From contig OY723269.1 in NCBI GenBank assembly GCA_963210315.1, forward strand, positions 2,232,001 to 2,296,000: a stretch of DNA of 64,000 nucleotides. The letters run 5' to 3'. The notes under the pieces are model-generated. The model was given only the letters and a program-made list of their open reading frames with translations. It did not search any database and had not been told where the DNA came from. The translations under genes and the position numbers were made by a program. Shown here piece after piece: positions 1 to 10,767 of the stretch (position 1 is its first letter; every line of letters starts with the position of its first letter). Source of the stretch: Rhynchopus euleeides (Eukaryota; Euglenozoa; Diplonemea; Diplonemida; Diplonemidae).

Positions 1-1496
1 CCTGATTTCTTGGCCGCAGGGCTCCAGCTTGGAATCCATCAAACGCATCATCATCTCCCTTGGAGCTGGGAGAGCACGGGCGGCACCCTTGTGTTAGGCT
101 GAGGGGCTCCGCTCATAGGTCCAGGTCAGTGGTAAAGGTGATTCGCCTCACAATACTGGCTGCAAAGTGACACCGTTAGGCACAGAGCGAAGGCCATCGG
201 TTTGCCTCTCCATGATGTGAGGCGGCCTCAGTTCTCCTTGAAGGCCATCCTCGAAGCGCCCCCCCCCCCCCCATGTCGATTCGAAAAAAATCCACGGCAG
301 GTGGGTTGTCTTTTATGCTGCTGTTGGCGAGTGGGTCCAGAGGAGATCGCATCAAAGAGCCGTGCGTTGTTCGGTGCGTTTCTATTCATCCAGACAAAAA
401 AAAGGGGTTTGCCGGGTTTCTTCCGTTTTGTCAGTGCAACCTTCTGGGTCACCTGCATGATGGGGTGTGGAGTGTAGGTGAACAAAACATTCGCTCCTGC
501 TGCAGCCCTCTATTGCTCATGACCTCAGGCCTCTTCGCTCAGATGTTCAGAATAAAGTGATAAAACCGCCTCACAAAACTGGCTGCAGTACGTCACAGTT
601 TGACACACAGTGGCACAGAGCGAAGGCCCACAAAACAAGTAAGACATGCCATAATGGCGTGTGTGTGTTGCGTGTGTCAACGCATCACACAAGAGAGCAG
701 ACATTGCCTCGCCCGACCTGGGTCAGCCTTCTGTAGGCACGCCCCCTCTTGTTGGGGCATGGGGGAAAGAAGCCACAACCTCTTTCAGTTCAGCCCTTTT
801 GGCGTGCAGCAGGCCTCCAGGAGGTGTGCATGGGCCTATTCTTGCGGTGAATCTGTTGTGCAGCACGCCAGCCCCCTCCCAAAACCCCACCCCTCCCTCT
901 GCGGTGCGTGCGTGTTGAATCAACACACGTTTTCTGGTTTGGCAAAAAACAATGCATTTCTTTTTACTGGAGTAGCCCTTGTTCCCCCCTCCCCATGAGG
1001 CTTCGTCTCTCGATGACGTGGCTGCAAAGGGCGTCACATGGAGGAACTGACTCAATGGGTGCAGGGGCTGTGTGCACCAGGCCACAACTCTACGCTCGCC
1101 TTCACAAGGCTGTGCGGCAAACAAGGTGCTCGGCGCATGACGGCTAAGACCTCGTTTATGACGAGGGCATCGTTTCTGGCTGCTAGCGTACTCCCTCCTC
1201 TGTCCTCCGCCCGTGGCGCAGCTGTGGGTTGACAACCTGTTGGCATATAGGAGGGGAAGGGTGGGGTGGACATATTGCTTCAGCAATTTCTCAGCAAAAA
1301 AGACATCCGGAATTTGGCTGAAAAAATGCTGGAGTAAGCAGGCCTGCTCCCCCCATCCCCTTCATCTGCTGGGGCGAGCCACGGGTCATTACTTTCTGGC
1401 TTTCTTTTTCTTTATTTCCCATTTGATGATTTCCTCAGGAAAAAAATGACGGCAAAAGCCTTTGCGTTGTCTTTTTTTCTTCCCCCCCCCCCCCCC
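1..1496. other. Gene-free left flank
   Basis: No supported gene; the reading frames here are short, low in complexity and lack splice or start context. A roughly 60-bp sequence occurs twice in direct orientation, near 140-205 and 565-630 (shared words GCCTCACAA, ACTGGCTGCA, GGCACAGAGCGAAGG). Homopolymer tracts occur at 260-273 (C) and 1482-1496 (C). The last C-run directly abuts the left end of the giant transposon. Confidence 0.6.
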
Positions 1497-1498
1497 TA

Positions 1499-1530
1499 GG
1501 GGGGGTCATACACGGTGGGCTAATGAAAAA
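1499..1530 (+). repeat. Left terminal inverted repeat of the giant transposon
   Basis: Starts with G7 after TA, then TCATACACGGTGGGCTAATG and A's. It matches the right repeat (20111-20132 plus 21640-21649 on the opposite strand) without mismatch over 32 bp when the nested insertion is removed. Confidence 0.88.
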
Positions 1531-1720
1531 AATAGTACTATAAATAGTGACATGTCGACTATAATAGTCACTATATAGTTGACATGTCGACTATTATAGT
1601 CACAAAATAGTCGACATGTCGACTATAATAGTCACTATATAGTCGACATGTCGACTATTATAGTCACAAAATAGTCGACATGTGACTATAATAGTCACTA
1701 TATAGTTGACATGTCGGGGG
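1525..1720. repeat. Left subterminal palindromic array
   Basis: Repeated, partly self-complementary words GTCGACATGTCGAC, ACTATAATAGTCAC and CACTATATAGT alternate, so the tract is a series of nested palindromes. The same words recur in inverted orientation at 17097-17830 and 19757-20110. Clustered subterminal motifs are a common layout for transposase binding in large DNA transposons; this role is inferred. Confidence 0.85.
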
Positions 1721-1871
1721 GTGTCGATTTTTTCGGTTTTTTTCCGTTTTTTCCTTTTTTTTCGTTTTTTCCGCCTGTGGGCGCTGGCTGCGACTTGGTC
1801 AAAATTCGACGAAAAAAATCCGAAAAAAAAACGGAAAACGAAAAAACGGAAAATCCCAAAATCGACACCCT
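1717..1871. repeat. A/T-rich long palindrome
   Basis: The tract opens with GGTGTCGATTTT and closes with AAAATCGACACC. Between are runs of TTTTTCCG and its complement CGGAAAAA, so the whole 155 bp can fold back on itself. A related GAATCGACACCCCCC boundary occurs inverted at 17083-17098, so it belongs to the architecture of the giant element. Confidence 0.7.
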
Positions 1872-2099
1872 GATTTTCCGTTTTTTTCCGTTTTTTTCCC
1901 AGTACCAGAAACAGGCAGGGTCGTCGTAAGACCGGCGTGCCAAGGGGGAGGTGCTCGCATTTTTTTTTTGGGGGGGTACAGAATGGGTCGTTTTTGGACA
2001 TTTGAGCCCACTGCGAGCAGTGCCGGGTCCCGGAAACGCTGTTTCAAACGCTCAAAAGGGGATGTCGTGGGCACCAGAACCCAGTAAATTTATCACAAA

Positions 2100-5000
2100 T
2101 GGTCCCACCCACAAACGGGTTACCCCCTGCCTCTAGGGGTTCCCCCCACCCACAAATGGGTTACCCCCAGCCTCTAGGGGTTCCCCCCACCCACAAATGG
2201 GTTACCCCCTACCTCTAGGGGTTCCCCCCACCCACAAATGGGTTACCCCCTGCCTCTAGGGGTTCCCCCCACCCACTAATGGGTTACCCCCTGCCTCTAG
2301 GGGTTCCCCCCACCCACAAATGGGTTACCCCCTACCTCTAGGGGTTCCCCCCACCCACAAATGGGTTACCCCCTGCCTCTAGGGGTTCCCCCCACCCACT
2401 AATGGGTTACCCCCTGCCTCTAGGGGTTCCCCCCAGCCACAACTGGGTTACCCCCTGCCTCTAGGGGTTCCCCCCACCCACAAATAGGTTACCCCCTGCC
2501 TCTAGGGGTTCCCCCCAGCCGCAAATGGGTTACCCCCTGCCTCTAGGGGTTCCCCCCACCCACAAATGGGTTACCCCCTACCTCTAGGGGTTCCCCCCAC
2601 CCACAAATGGGTTACCCCCTGCCTCTAGGGGTTCCCCCCACCCACAAATGGGTTACCCCCTGCCTCTAGGGGTTCCCCCCAGCCACAAATGGGTTACCCC
2701 CTGCCTCTAGGGGTTCCCCCCACCCACTAATGGGTTACCCCCTACCTCTAGGGGTTCCCCCCACGCACAAATGGGTTACCCCCTGCCTCTAGGGGTTCGC
2801 CCCACCCACAAATGGGTTACCCCCTACCTCTAGGGGTTCCCCCCACCCACAAATGGGTTACCCCCTGCCTCTAGGGGTTCCCCCCACCCACTAATGGGTT
2901 ACCCCCTGCCTCTAGGGGTTCCCCCCACCCACAAATGGGTTACCCCCTGCCTCTAGGGGTTCCCCCCACCCACTAATGGGTTACCCCCTACCTCTAGGGG
3001 TTCCCCCCACCCACAAATGGGTTACCCCCTGCCTCTAGGGGTTCCCCCCACCCACTAATGGGTTACCCCCTGCCTCTAGGGGTTCCCCCCAGCCACAAAT
3101 GGGTTACCCCCTGCCTCTAGGGGTTCCCCCCACCCACTAATGGGTTACCCCCTGCCTCTAGGGGTTCGCCCCACCCACAAATGGGTTACCCCCTACCTCT
3201 AGGGGTTCCCCCCACCCACAAATGGGTTACCCCCTGCCTCTAGGGGTTCCCCCCACCCACTAATGGGTTACCCCCTGCCTCTAGGGGTTCCCCCCAGCCA
3301 CAAATGGGTTACCCCCTGCCTCTAGGGGTTCCCCCCACCCACTAATGGGTTACCCCCTGCCTCTAGGGGTTCCCCCCACCCACAAATGGGTTACCCCCTA
3401 CCTCTAGGGGTTCCCCCCACCCACAAATGGGTTAGCCCCTGCCTCTAGGGGTTCCCCCCACCCACAAATGGGTTACCCCCTGCCTCTAGGGGTTCCCCCC
3501 ACCCACTAATGGGTTACCCCCTACCTCTAGGGGTTCCCCCCACCCACAAATGGGTTACCCCCTGCCTCTAGGGGTTCCCCCCACCCACTAATGGGTTACC
3601 CCCTACCTCTAGGGGTTCCCCCCAGCCACAAATGGGTTACCCCCTGCCTCTAGGGGTTCCCCCCACCCACAAATGGGTTACCCCCTGCCTCTAGGGGTTC
3701 CCCCCAGCCGCAAATGGGTTACCCCCTGCCTCTAGGGGTTCCCCCCACCCACAAATGGGTTACCCCTACGAACGACTTTAGTCGAGTGGCTTCGCCACGG
3801 TAAGGGAGATTTAGAATAGGGAGGAGCGGCGCGCGCGAGGTTTCTGTTGCTGTTTGCTTGCTGTTTTTGCTGTGTTGTTTCTCATCACTGTTGCTGCATA
3901 GTGCAGTTTCCGCCACGTGCGTTGCACGGTTGGACGGGGGCGCGACCACCACCACCCTTCATCAGGAAATCGGGTTGTGTGTGCGTTGGTGCTCGGCCCC
4001 TCTCGCAGATCTTGACTAGGCAGGCTGTCCCCCCTCCTCTCTCCGGCCCTCTGGGCAAATTATTGCTTTGTTGTGTTTCTCGCGTCGCGCGAAGATACTT
4101 GCTCCGCACTATTCACTAAATCTCCCTGCCTCTAGGGGTTCCCCCCACCCACTAATGGGTTACCCCCTACCTCTAGGGGTTCCCCCCAGCCACAAATGGG
4201 TTACCCCCTGCCTCTAGCGGTTCCCCCCCACCCACAAATGGGTTACCCCCTACCTCTAGGGGTTCCCCCCAGCCACAAATGGGTTACCCCCTGCCTCTAG
4301 GGGTTCCTCCCACCCACTAATGGGTTACCCCCTGCCTCTAGGGGTTCCCCCCAGCCACAAATGGGTTACCCCCTGCCTCTAGGGGTTCCCCCCACCCACA
4401 AATGGGTTACCCCCTGCCTCTAGGGGTTCCCCCCAGCCGCAAATGGGTTACCCCCTGCCTCTAGGGGTTCCCCCCACCCACAAATGGGTTACCCCCTACC
4501 TCTAGGGGTTCCCCCCACCCACAAATGGGTTACCCCCTGCCTCTAGGGGTTCCCCCCACCCACTAATGGGTTACCCCCTGCCTCTAGGGGTTCCCCCCAC
4601 CCACAAATGGGTTACCCCCTGCCTCTAGGGGTTCCCCCCAGCCACAAATGGGTTACCCCCTGCCTCTAGGGGTTCCCCCCACCCACAAATGGGTTACCCC
4701 CTGCCTCTAGGGGTTTCCCCCAGCCGCAAATGGGTTACCCCCTGCCTCTAGGGGTTCCCCCCACCCACAAATGGGTTACCCCCTGCCTCTAGGGGTTCCC
4801 CCCAGCCACAAATGGGTTACCCCCTACCTCTAGGGGTTCCCCCCACCCACAAATGGGTTACCCCCTGCCTCTAGGGGTTCCCCCCAGCCACAAATGGGTT
4901 ACCCCCTGCCTCTAGGGGTTCCCCCCACCCACTAATGGGTTACCCCCTACCTCTAGGGGTTCCCCCCAGCCACAAATGGGTTACCCCCTGCCTCTAGCGG

Positions 5001-8000
5001 TTCCCCCCCACCCACAAATGGGTTACCCCCTACCTCTAGGGGTTCCCGCCAGCCACAAATGGGTTACCCCCTGCCTCTAGGGGTTCCCCCCACCCACTAA
5101 TGGGTTACCCCCTGCCTCTAGGGGTTCCCCCCACCCACAAATGGGTTACCCCCTGCCTCTAGGGGTTCCCCCCAGCCGCAAATGGGTTACCCCCTGCCTC
5201 TAGGGGTTCCCCCCACCCACAAATGGGTTACCCCCTGCCTCTAGGGGTTCCCCCCACCCACTAATGGGTTACCCCCTGCCTCTAGGGGTCCCCCCAGCCA
5301 CAAATGGGTTACCCCCTGCCTCTAGCGGTTCCCCCCCACCCACAAATGGGTTACCCCCTACCTCTAGGGGTTCCCCCCACCCACAAATGGGTTACCCCCT
5401 GCCTCTAGGGGTTCCCCCCACCCACTAATGGGTTACCCCCTACCTCTAGGGGTTCCCCCCAGCCACAAATGGGTTACCCCCTGCCTCTAGGGGTTCCCCC
5501 CACCCACAAATGGGTTACCCCCTGCCTCTAGGGGTTTCCCCCAGCCGCAAATGGGTTACCCCCTGCCTCTAGGGGTTCCCCCCACCCACAAATGGGTTAC
5601 CCCCTGCCTCTAGGGGTTCCCCCCAGCCACAAATGGGTTACCCCCTACCTCTAGGGGTTCCCCCCACCCACAAATGGGTTACCCCCTGCCTCTAGGGGTT
5701 CCCCCCAGCCACAAATGGGTTACCCCCTGCCTCTAGGGGTTCCCCCCACCCACTAATGGGTTACCCCCTACCTCTAGGGGTTCCCCCCAGCCACAAATGG
5801 GTTACCCCCTGCCTCTAGCGGTTCCCCCCCACCCACAAATGGGTTACCCCCTACCTCTAGGGGTTCCCCCCAGCCACAAATGGGTTACCCCCTGCCTCTA
5901 GGGGTTCCCCCCACCCACTAATGGGTTACCCCCTGCCTCTAGGGGTTCCCCCCAGCCACAAATGGGTTACCCCCTGCCTCTAGGGGTTCCCCCCACCCAC
6001 AAATGGGTTACCCCCTGCCTCTAGGGGTTCCCCCCACCCACAAATGGGTTACCCCCTACCTCTAGGGGTTCCCCCCACCCACAAATGGGTTACCCCCTGC
6101 CTCTAGGGGTTCCCCCCACCCACTAATGGGTTACCCCCTGCCTCTAGGGGTTCCCCCCAGCCACAAATGGGTTACCCCCTGCCTCTAGGGGTTCCCCCCA
6201 CCCACAAATGGGTTACCCCCTGCCTCTAGGGGTTCCCCCCACCCACTAATGGGTTACCCCCTGCCTCTAGGGGTTCCCCCCAGCCACAAATGGGTTACCC
6301 CCTGCCTCTAGGGGTTCCCCCCACCCACAAATGGGCTACCCCCTGCCTCTAGGGGTTCCCCCCACCCACTAATGGGTTACCCCCTACCTCTAGGGGTTCC
6401 CCCCAGCCACAAATGGGTTACCCCCTGCCTCTAGGGGTTCCCCCCAGCCGCAAATGGGTTACCCCCTGCCTCTAGGGGTTCCCCCCACCCACAAATGGGT
6501 TACCCCCTGCCTCTAGGGGTTCCCCCCACCCACTAATGGGTTACCCCCTACCTCTAGGGGTTCCCCCCAGCCACAAATGGGTTACCCCCTGCCTCTAGGG
6601 GTTCCCCCCACCCACAAATGGGTTACCCCCTGCCTCTAGGGGTTCCCCCCACCCACAAATGGGTTACCCCCTACCTCTAGGGGTTCCCCCCACCCACAAA
6701 TGGGTTACCCCCTGCCTCTAGGGGTTCCCCCCACCCACTAATGGGTTACCCCCTGCCTCTAGGGGTTCCCCCCAGCCACAAATGGGTTACCCCCTGCCTC
6801 TAGGGGTTCCCCCCACCCACAAATGGGTTACCCCCTGCCTCTAGGGGTTCCCCCCACCCACTAATGGGTTACCCCCTACCTCTAGGGGTTCCCCCCAGCC
6901 ACAAATGGGTTACCCCCTGCCTCTAGGGGTTCCCCCCAGCCGCAAATGGGTTACCCCCTGCCTCTAGGGGTTCCCCCCACCCACAAATGGGTTACCCCCT
7001 GCCTCTAGGGGTTCCCCCCACCCACTAATGGGTTACCCCCTACCTCTAGGGGTTCCCCCCAGCCACAAATGGGTTACCCCCTGCCTCTAGGGGTTCCCCC
7101 CACCCACAAATGGGTTACCCCCTGCCTCTAGGGGTTCCCCCCACCCACAAATGGGTTACCCCCTACCTCTAGGGGTTCCCCCCACCCACAAATGGGTTAC
7201 CCCCTGCCTCTAGGGGTTCCCCCCACCCACTAATGGGTTACCCCCTGCCTCTAGGGGTTCCCCCCAGCCACAAATGGGTTACCCCCTGCCTCTAGGGGTT
7301 CCCCCCACCCACAAATGGGTTACCCCCTGCCTCTAGGGGTTCCCCCCACCCACTAATGGGTTACCCCCTACCTCTAGGGGTTCCCCCCAGCCACAAATGG
7401 GTTACCCCCTGCCTCTAGGGGTTCCCCCCAGCCGCAAATGGGTTACCCCCTGCCTCTAGGGGTTCCCCCCACCCACAAATGGGTTACCCCCTGCCTCTAG
7501 GGGTTCCCCCCACCCACTAATGGGTTACCCCCTACCTCTAGGGGTTCCCCCCAGCCACAAATGGGTTACCCCCTGCCTCTAGGGGTTCCCCCCACCCACA
7601 AATGGGTTACCCCCTGCCTCTAGGGGTTCCCCCCACCCACAAATGGGTTACCCCCTACCTCTAGGGGTTCCCCCCACCCACAAATGGGTTACCCCCTGCC
7701 TCTAGGGGTTCCCCCCACCCACTAATGGGTTACCCCCTGCCTCTAGGGGTTCCCCCCAGCCACAAATGGGTTACCCCCTGCCTCTAGGGGTTCCCCCCAC
7801 CCACAAATGGGTTACCCCCTGCCTCTAGGGGTTCCCCCCACCCACTAATGGGTTACCCCCTACCTCTAGGGGTTCCCCCCAGCCACAAATGGGTTACCCC
7901 CTGCCTCTAGGGGTTCCCCCCAGCCGCAAATGGGTTACCCCCTGCCTCTAGGGGTTCCCCCCACCCACAAATGGGTTACCCCCTGCCTCTAGGGGTTCCC

Positions 8001-10470
8001 CCCACCCACTAATGGGTTACCCCCTACCTCTAGGGGTTCCCCCCAGCCACAAATGGGTTACCCCCTGCCTCTAGGGGTTCCCCCCACCCACAAATGGGTT
8101 ACCCCCTGCCTCTAGGGGTTCCCCCCACCCACAAATGGGTTACCCCCTGCCTCTAGGGGTTCCCCCCACCCACAAATGGGTTACCCCCTACCTCTAGGGG
8201 TTCCCCCCACCCACAAATGGGTTACCCCCTGCCTCTAGGGGTTCCCCCCACCCACTAATGGGTTACCCCCTGCCTCTAGGGGTTCCCCCCACCCACAAAT
8301 GGGTTACCCCCTGCCTCTAGGGGTTCCCCCCACCCACTAATGGGTTACCCCCTACCTCTAGGGGTTCCCCCCAGCCACAAATGGGTTACCCCCTGCCTCT
8401 AGGGGTTCCCCCCACCCACAAATGGGTTACCCCCTGCCTCTAGGGGTTTCCCCCAGCCGCAAATGGGTTACCCCCTGCCTCTAGGGGTTCCCCCCACCCA
8501 CAAATGGGTTACCCCCTGCCTCTAGGGGTTCCCCCCAGCCACAAATGGGTTACCCCCTACCTCTAGGGGTTCCCCCCACCCACAAATGGGTTACCCCCTG
8601 CCTCTAGGGGTTCCCCCCAGCCACAAATGGGTTACCCCCTGCCTCTAGGGGTTCCCCCCACCCACTAATGGGTTACCCCCTACCTCTAGGGGTTCCCCCC
8701 AGCCACAAATGGGTTACCCCCTGCCTCTAGCGGTTCCCCCCCACCCACAAATGGGTTACCCCCTACCTCTAGGGGTTCCCCCCAGCCACAAATGGGTTAC
8801 CCCCTGCCTCTAGGGGTTCCCCCCACCCACTAATGGGTTACCCCCTGCCTCTAGGGGTTCCCCCCAGCCACAAATGGGTTACCCCCTGCCTCTAGGGGTT
8901 CCCCCCACCCACAAATGGGTTACCCCCTGCCTCTAGGGGTTCCCCCCAGCCGCAAATGGGTTACCCCCTGCCTCTAGGGGTTCCCCCCACCCACAAATGG
9001 GTTACCCCCTGCCTCTAGGGGTTCCCCCCACCCACTAATGGGTTACCCCCTGCCTCTAGGGGTCCCCCCAGCCACAAATGGGTTACCCCCTGCCTCTAGC
9101 GGTTCCCCCCCACCCACAAATGGGTTACCCCCTACCTCTAGGGGTTCCCCCCACCCACAAATGGGTTACCCCCTGCCTCTAGGGGTTCCCCCCACCCACT
9201 AATGGGTTACCCCCTACCTCTAGGGGTTCCCCCCAGCCACAAATGGGTTACCCCCTGCCTCTAGGGGTTCCCCCCACCCACAAATGGGTTACCCCCTGCC
9301 TCTAGGGGTTTCCCCCAGCCGCAAATGGGTTACCCCCTGCCTCTAGGGGTTCCCCCCACCCACAAATGGGTTACCCCCTGCCTCTAGGGGTTCCCCCCAG
9401 CCACAAATGGGTTACCCCCTACCTCTAGGGGTTCCCCCCACCCACAAATGGGTTACCCCCTGCCTCTAGGGGTTCCCCCCAGCCACAAATGGGTTACCCC
9501 CTGCCTCTAGGGGTTCCCCCCACCCACTAATGGGTTACCCCCTACCTCTAGGGGTTCCCCCCAGCCACAAATGGGTTACCCCCTGCCTCTAGCGGTTCCC
9601 CCCCACCCACAAATGGGTTACCCCCTACCTCTAGGGGTTCCCCCCAGCCACAAATGGGTTACCCCCTGCCTCTAGGGGTTCCCCCCAGCCACAAATGGGT
9701 TACCCCCTGCCTCTAGGGGTTCCCCCCACCCACAAATGGGTTACCCCCTGCCTCTAGGGGTTCCCCCCACCCACAAATGGGTTACCCCCTACCTCTAGGG
9801 GTTCCCCCCACCCACAAATGGGTTACCCCCTGCCTCTAGGGGTTCCCCCCACCCACTAATGGGTTACCCCCTGCCTCTAGGGGTTCCCCCCAGCCACAAA
9901 TGGGTTACCCCCTGCCTCTAGGGGTTCCCCCCACCCACAAATGGGTTACCCCCTGCCTCTAGGGGTTCCCCCCACCCACTAATGGGTTACCCCCTGCCTC
10001 TAGGGGTTCCCCCCAGCCACAAATGGGTTACCCCCTGCCTCTAGGGGTTCCCCCCACCCACAAATGGGTTACCCCCTGCCTCTAGGGGTTCCCCCCACCC
10101 ACTAATGGGTTACCCCCTACCTCTAGGGGTTCCCCCCAGCCACAAATGGGTTACCCCCTGCCTCTAGGGGTTCCCCCCAGCCACAAATGGGTTACCCCCT
10201 GCCTCTAGGGGTTCCCCCCACCCACAAATGGGTTACCCCCTGCCTCTAGGGGTTCCCCCCAGCCGCAAATGGGTTACCCCCTGCCTCTAGGGGTTCCCCC
10301 CACCCACAAATGGGTTACCCCCTACTTCTAGGGGTTCCCCCCACCCACATATGGGTTACCCCCTACCTCTAGGGGTTCCCCCCACCTACCAATGGGTTAC
10401 CCCATACCTCTAGGGGTTCCCCCCACCCACTTATGGGTTGCCCGTGCCTCTAGGGGTTCGTCTCGGTGTT
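2100..10470. repeat. 41-bp satellite array (about 195 copies) inside the transposon
   Basis: The unit is 41 bp, measured from successive TTACCCCC words (for example 2161 and 2202). Each unit holds GGGTTACCCCCT, then CCTCTAGGGGTT, then a C-run; CCCCT and AGGGG can pair as a short hairpin. Variants are limited (CACAAATGGG or CACTAATGGG, TGCC or TACC, CACCC or CAGCC or CAGCCG) and ordered. The rare AGCCG variant recurs at 6446, 6938, 7430 and 7922, exactly 492 bp (12 units) apart, which is a higher-order repeat. Rarer variants (AGCGG, and a shortened GGGTCCCCCC) recur 3774 bp apart (5324/9098, 5817/9591, 5286/9060), showing a larger block duplication. The array is interrupted at 3768-4122. It degrades into TCTAGGGGTTCG words near 10450-10530, just upstream of the ORF. 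Confidence 0.95.
3768..4125. mobile_element. Small TIR element inserted in the satellite
   Basis: Unique sequence of about 355 bp interrupts the satellite between TTACCCC and CTGCCTC. Its core at 3804-4125 begins GGGAGATTTAG and ends CTAAATCTCCC. Adjacent inner bases are also partly complementary (GAATAGGGAGGAGC against GCTCCGCACTATTC). Two small hairpins precede it (CGACTTTAGTCG and GTGGCTTCGCCAC, 3771-3799). No coding capacity. The target duplication is ambiguous because of the C-runs. Confidence 0.6.
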
Positions 10471-10767
10471 CGGCGGCTCTAGGGGTTCGTCTAGGCGTTC
10501 GTCTAGGGGTTGCGACCCACTAATGGGTTGCTACCTCTCGGATATTCTTCGGTCGTGTGTGCTTCGGTCATAGGTTCTCTGGTGTGCGATGTCCGTCGTG
10601 CCGGTGCCCGCGCTCCCCCCCCCCCCCCCCACCCTCTCCAGCGTCGCCCCCGCCTCTTGGTAGCTGTTTCGCTTTTCTTTTCCGTGTTGTTGTGCCGCAC
10701 ATTACCTCACCACACACCGCCCCCCCCCCCCCTGTAGAGCGCTGTCGGTTCGTTTCACCTCCTCATC

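Noticed and set aside
2100..10470. CRISPR-like array of regular short repeats
   Set aside because: Units are contiguous with no unique spacers, and the context is eukaryotic; it is a tandem satellite.
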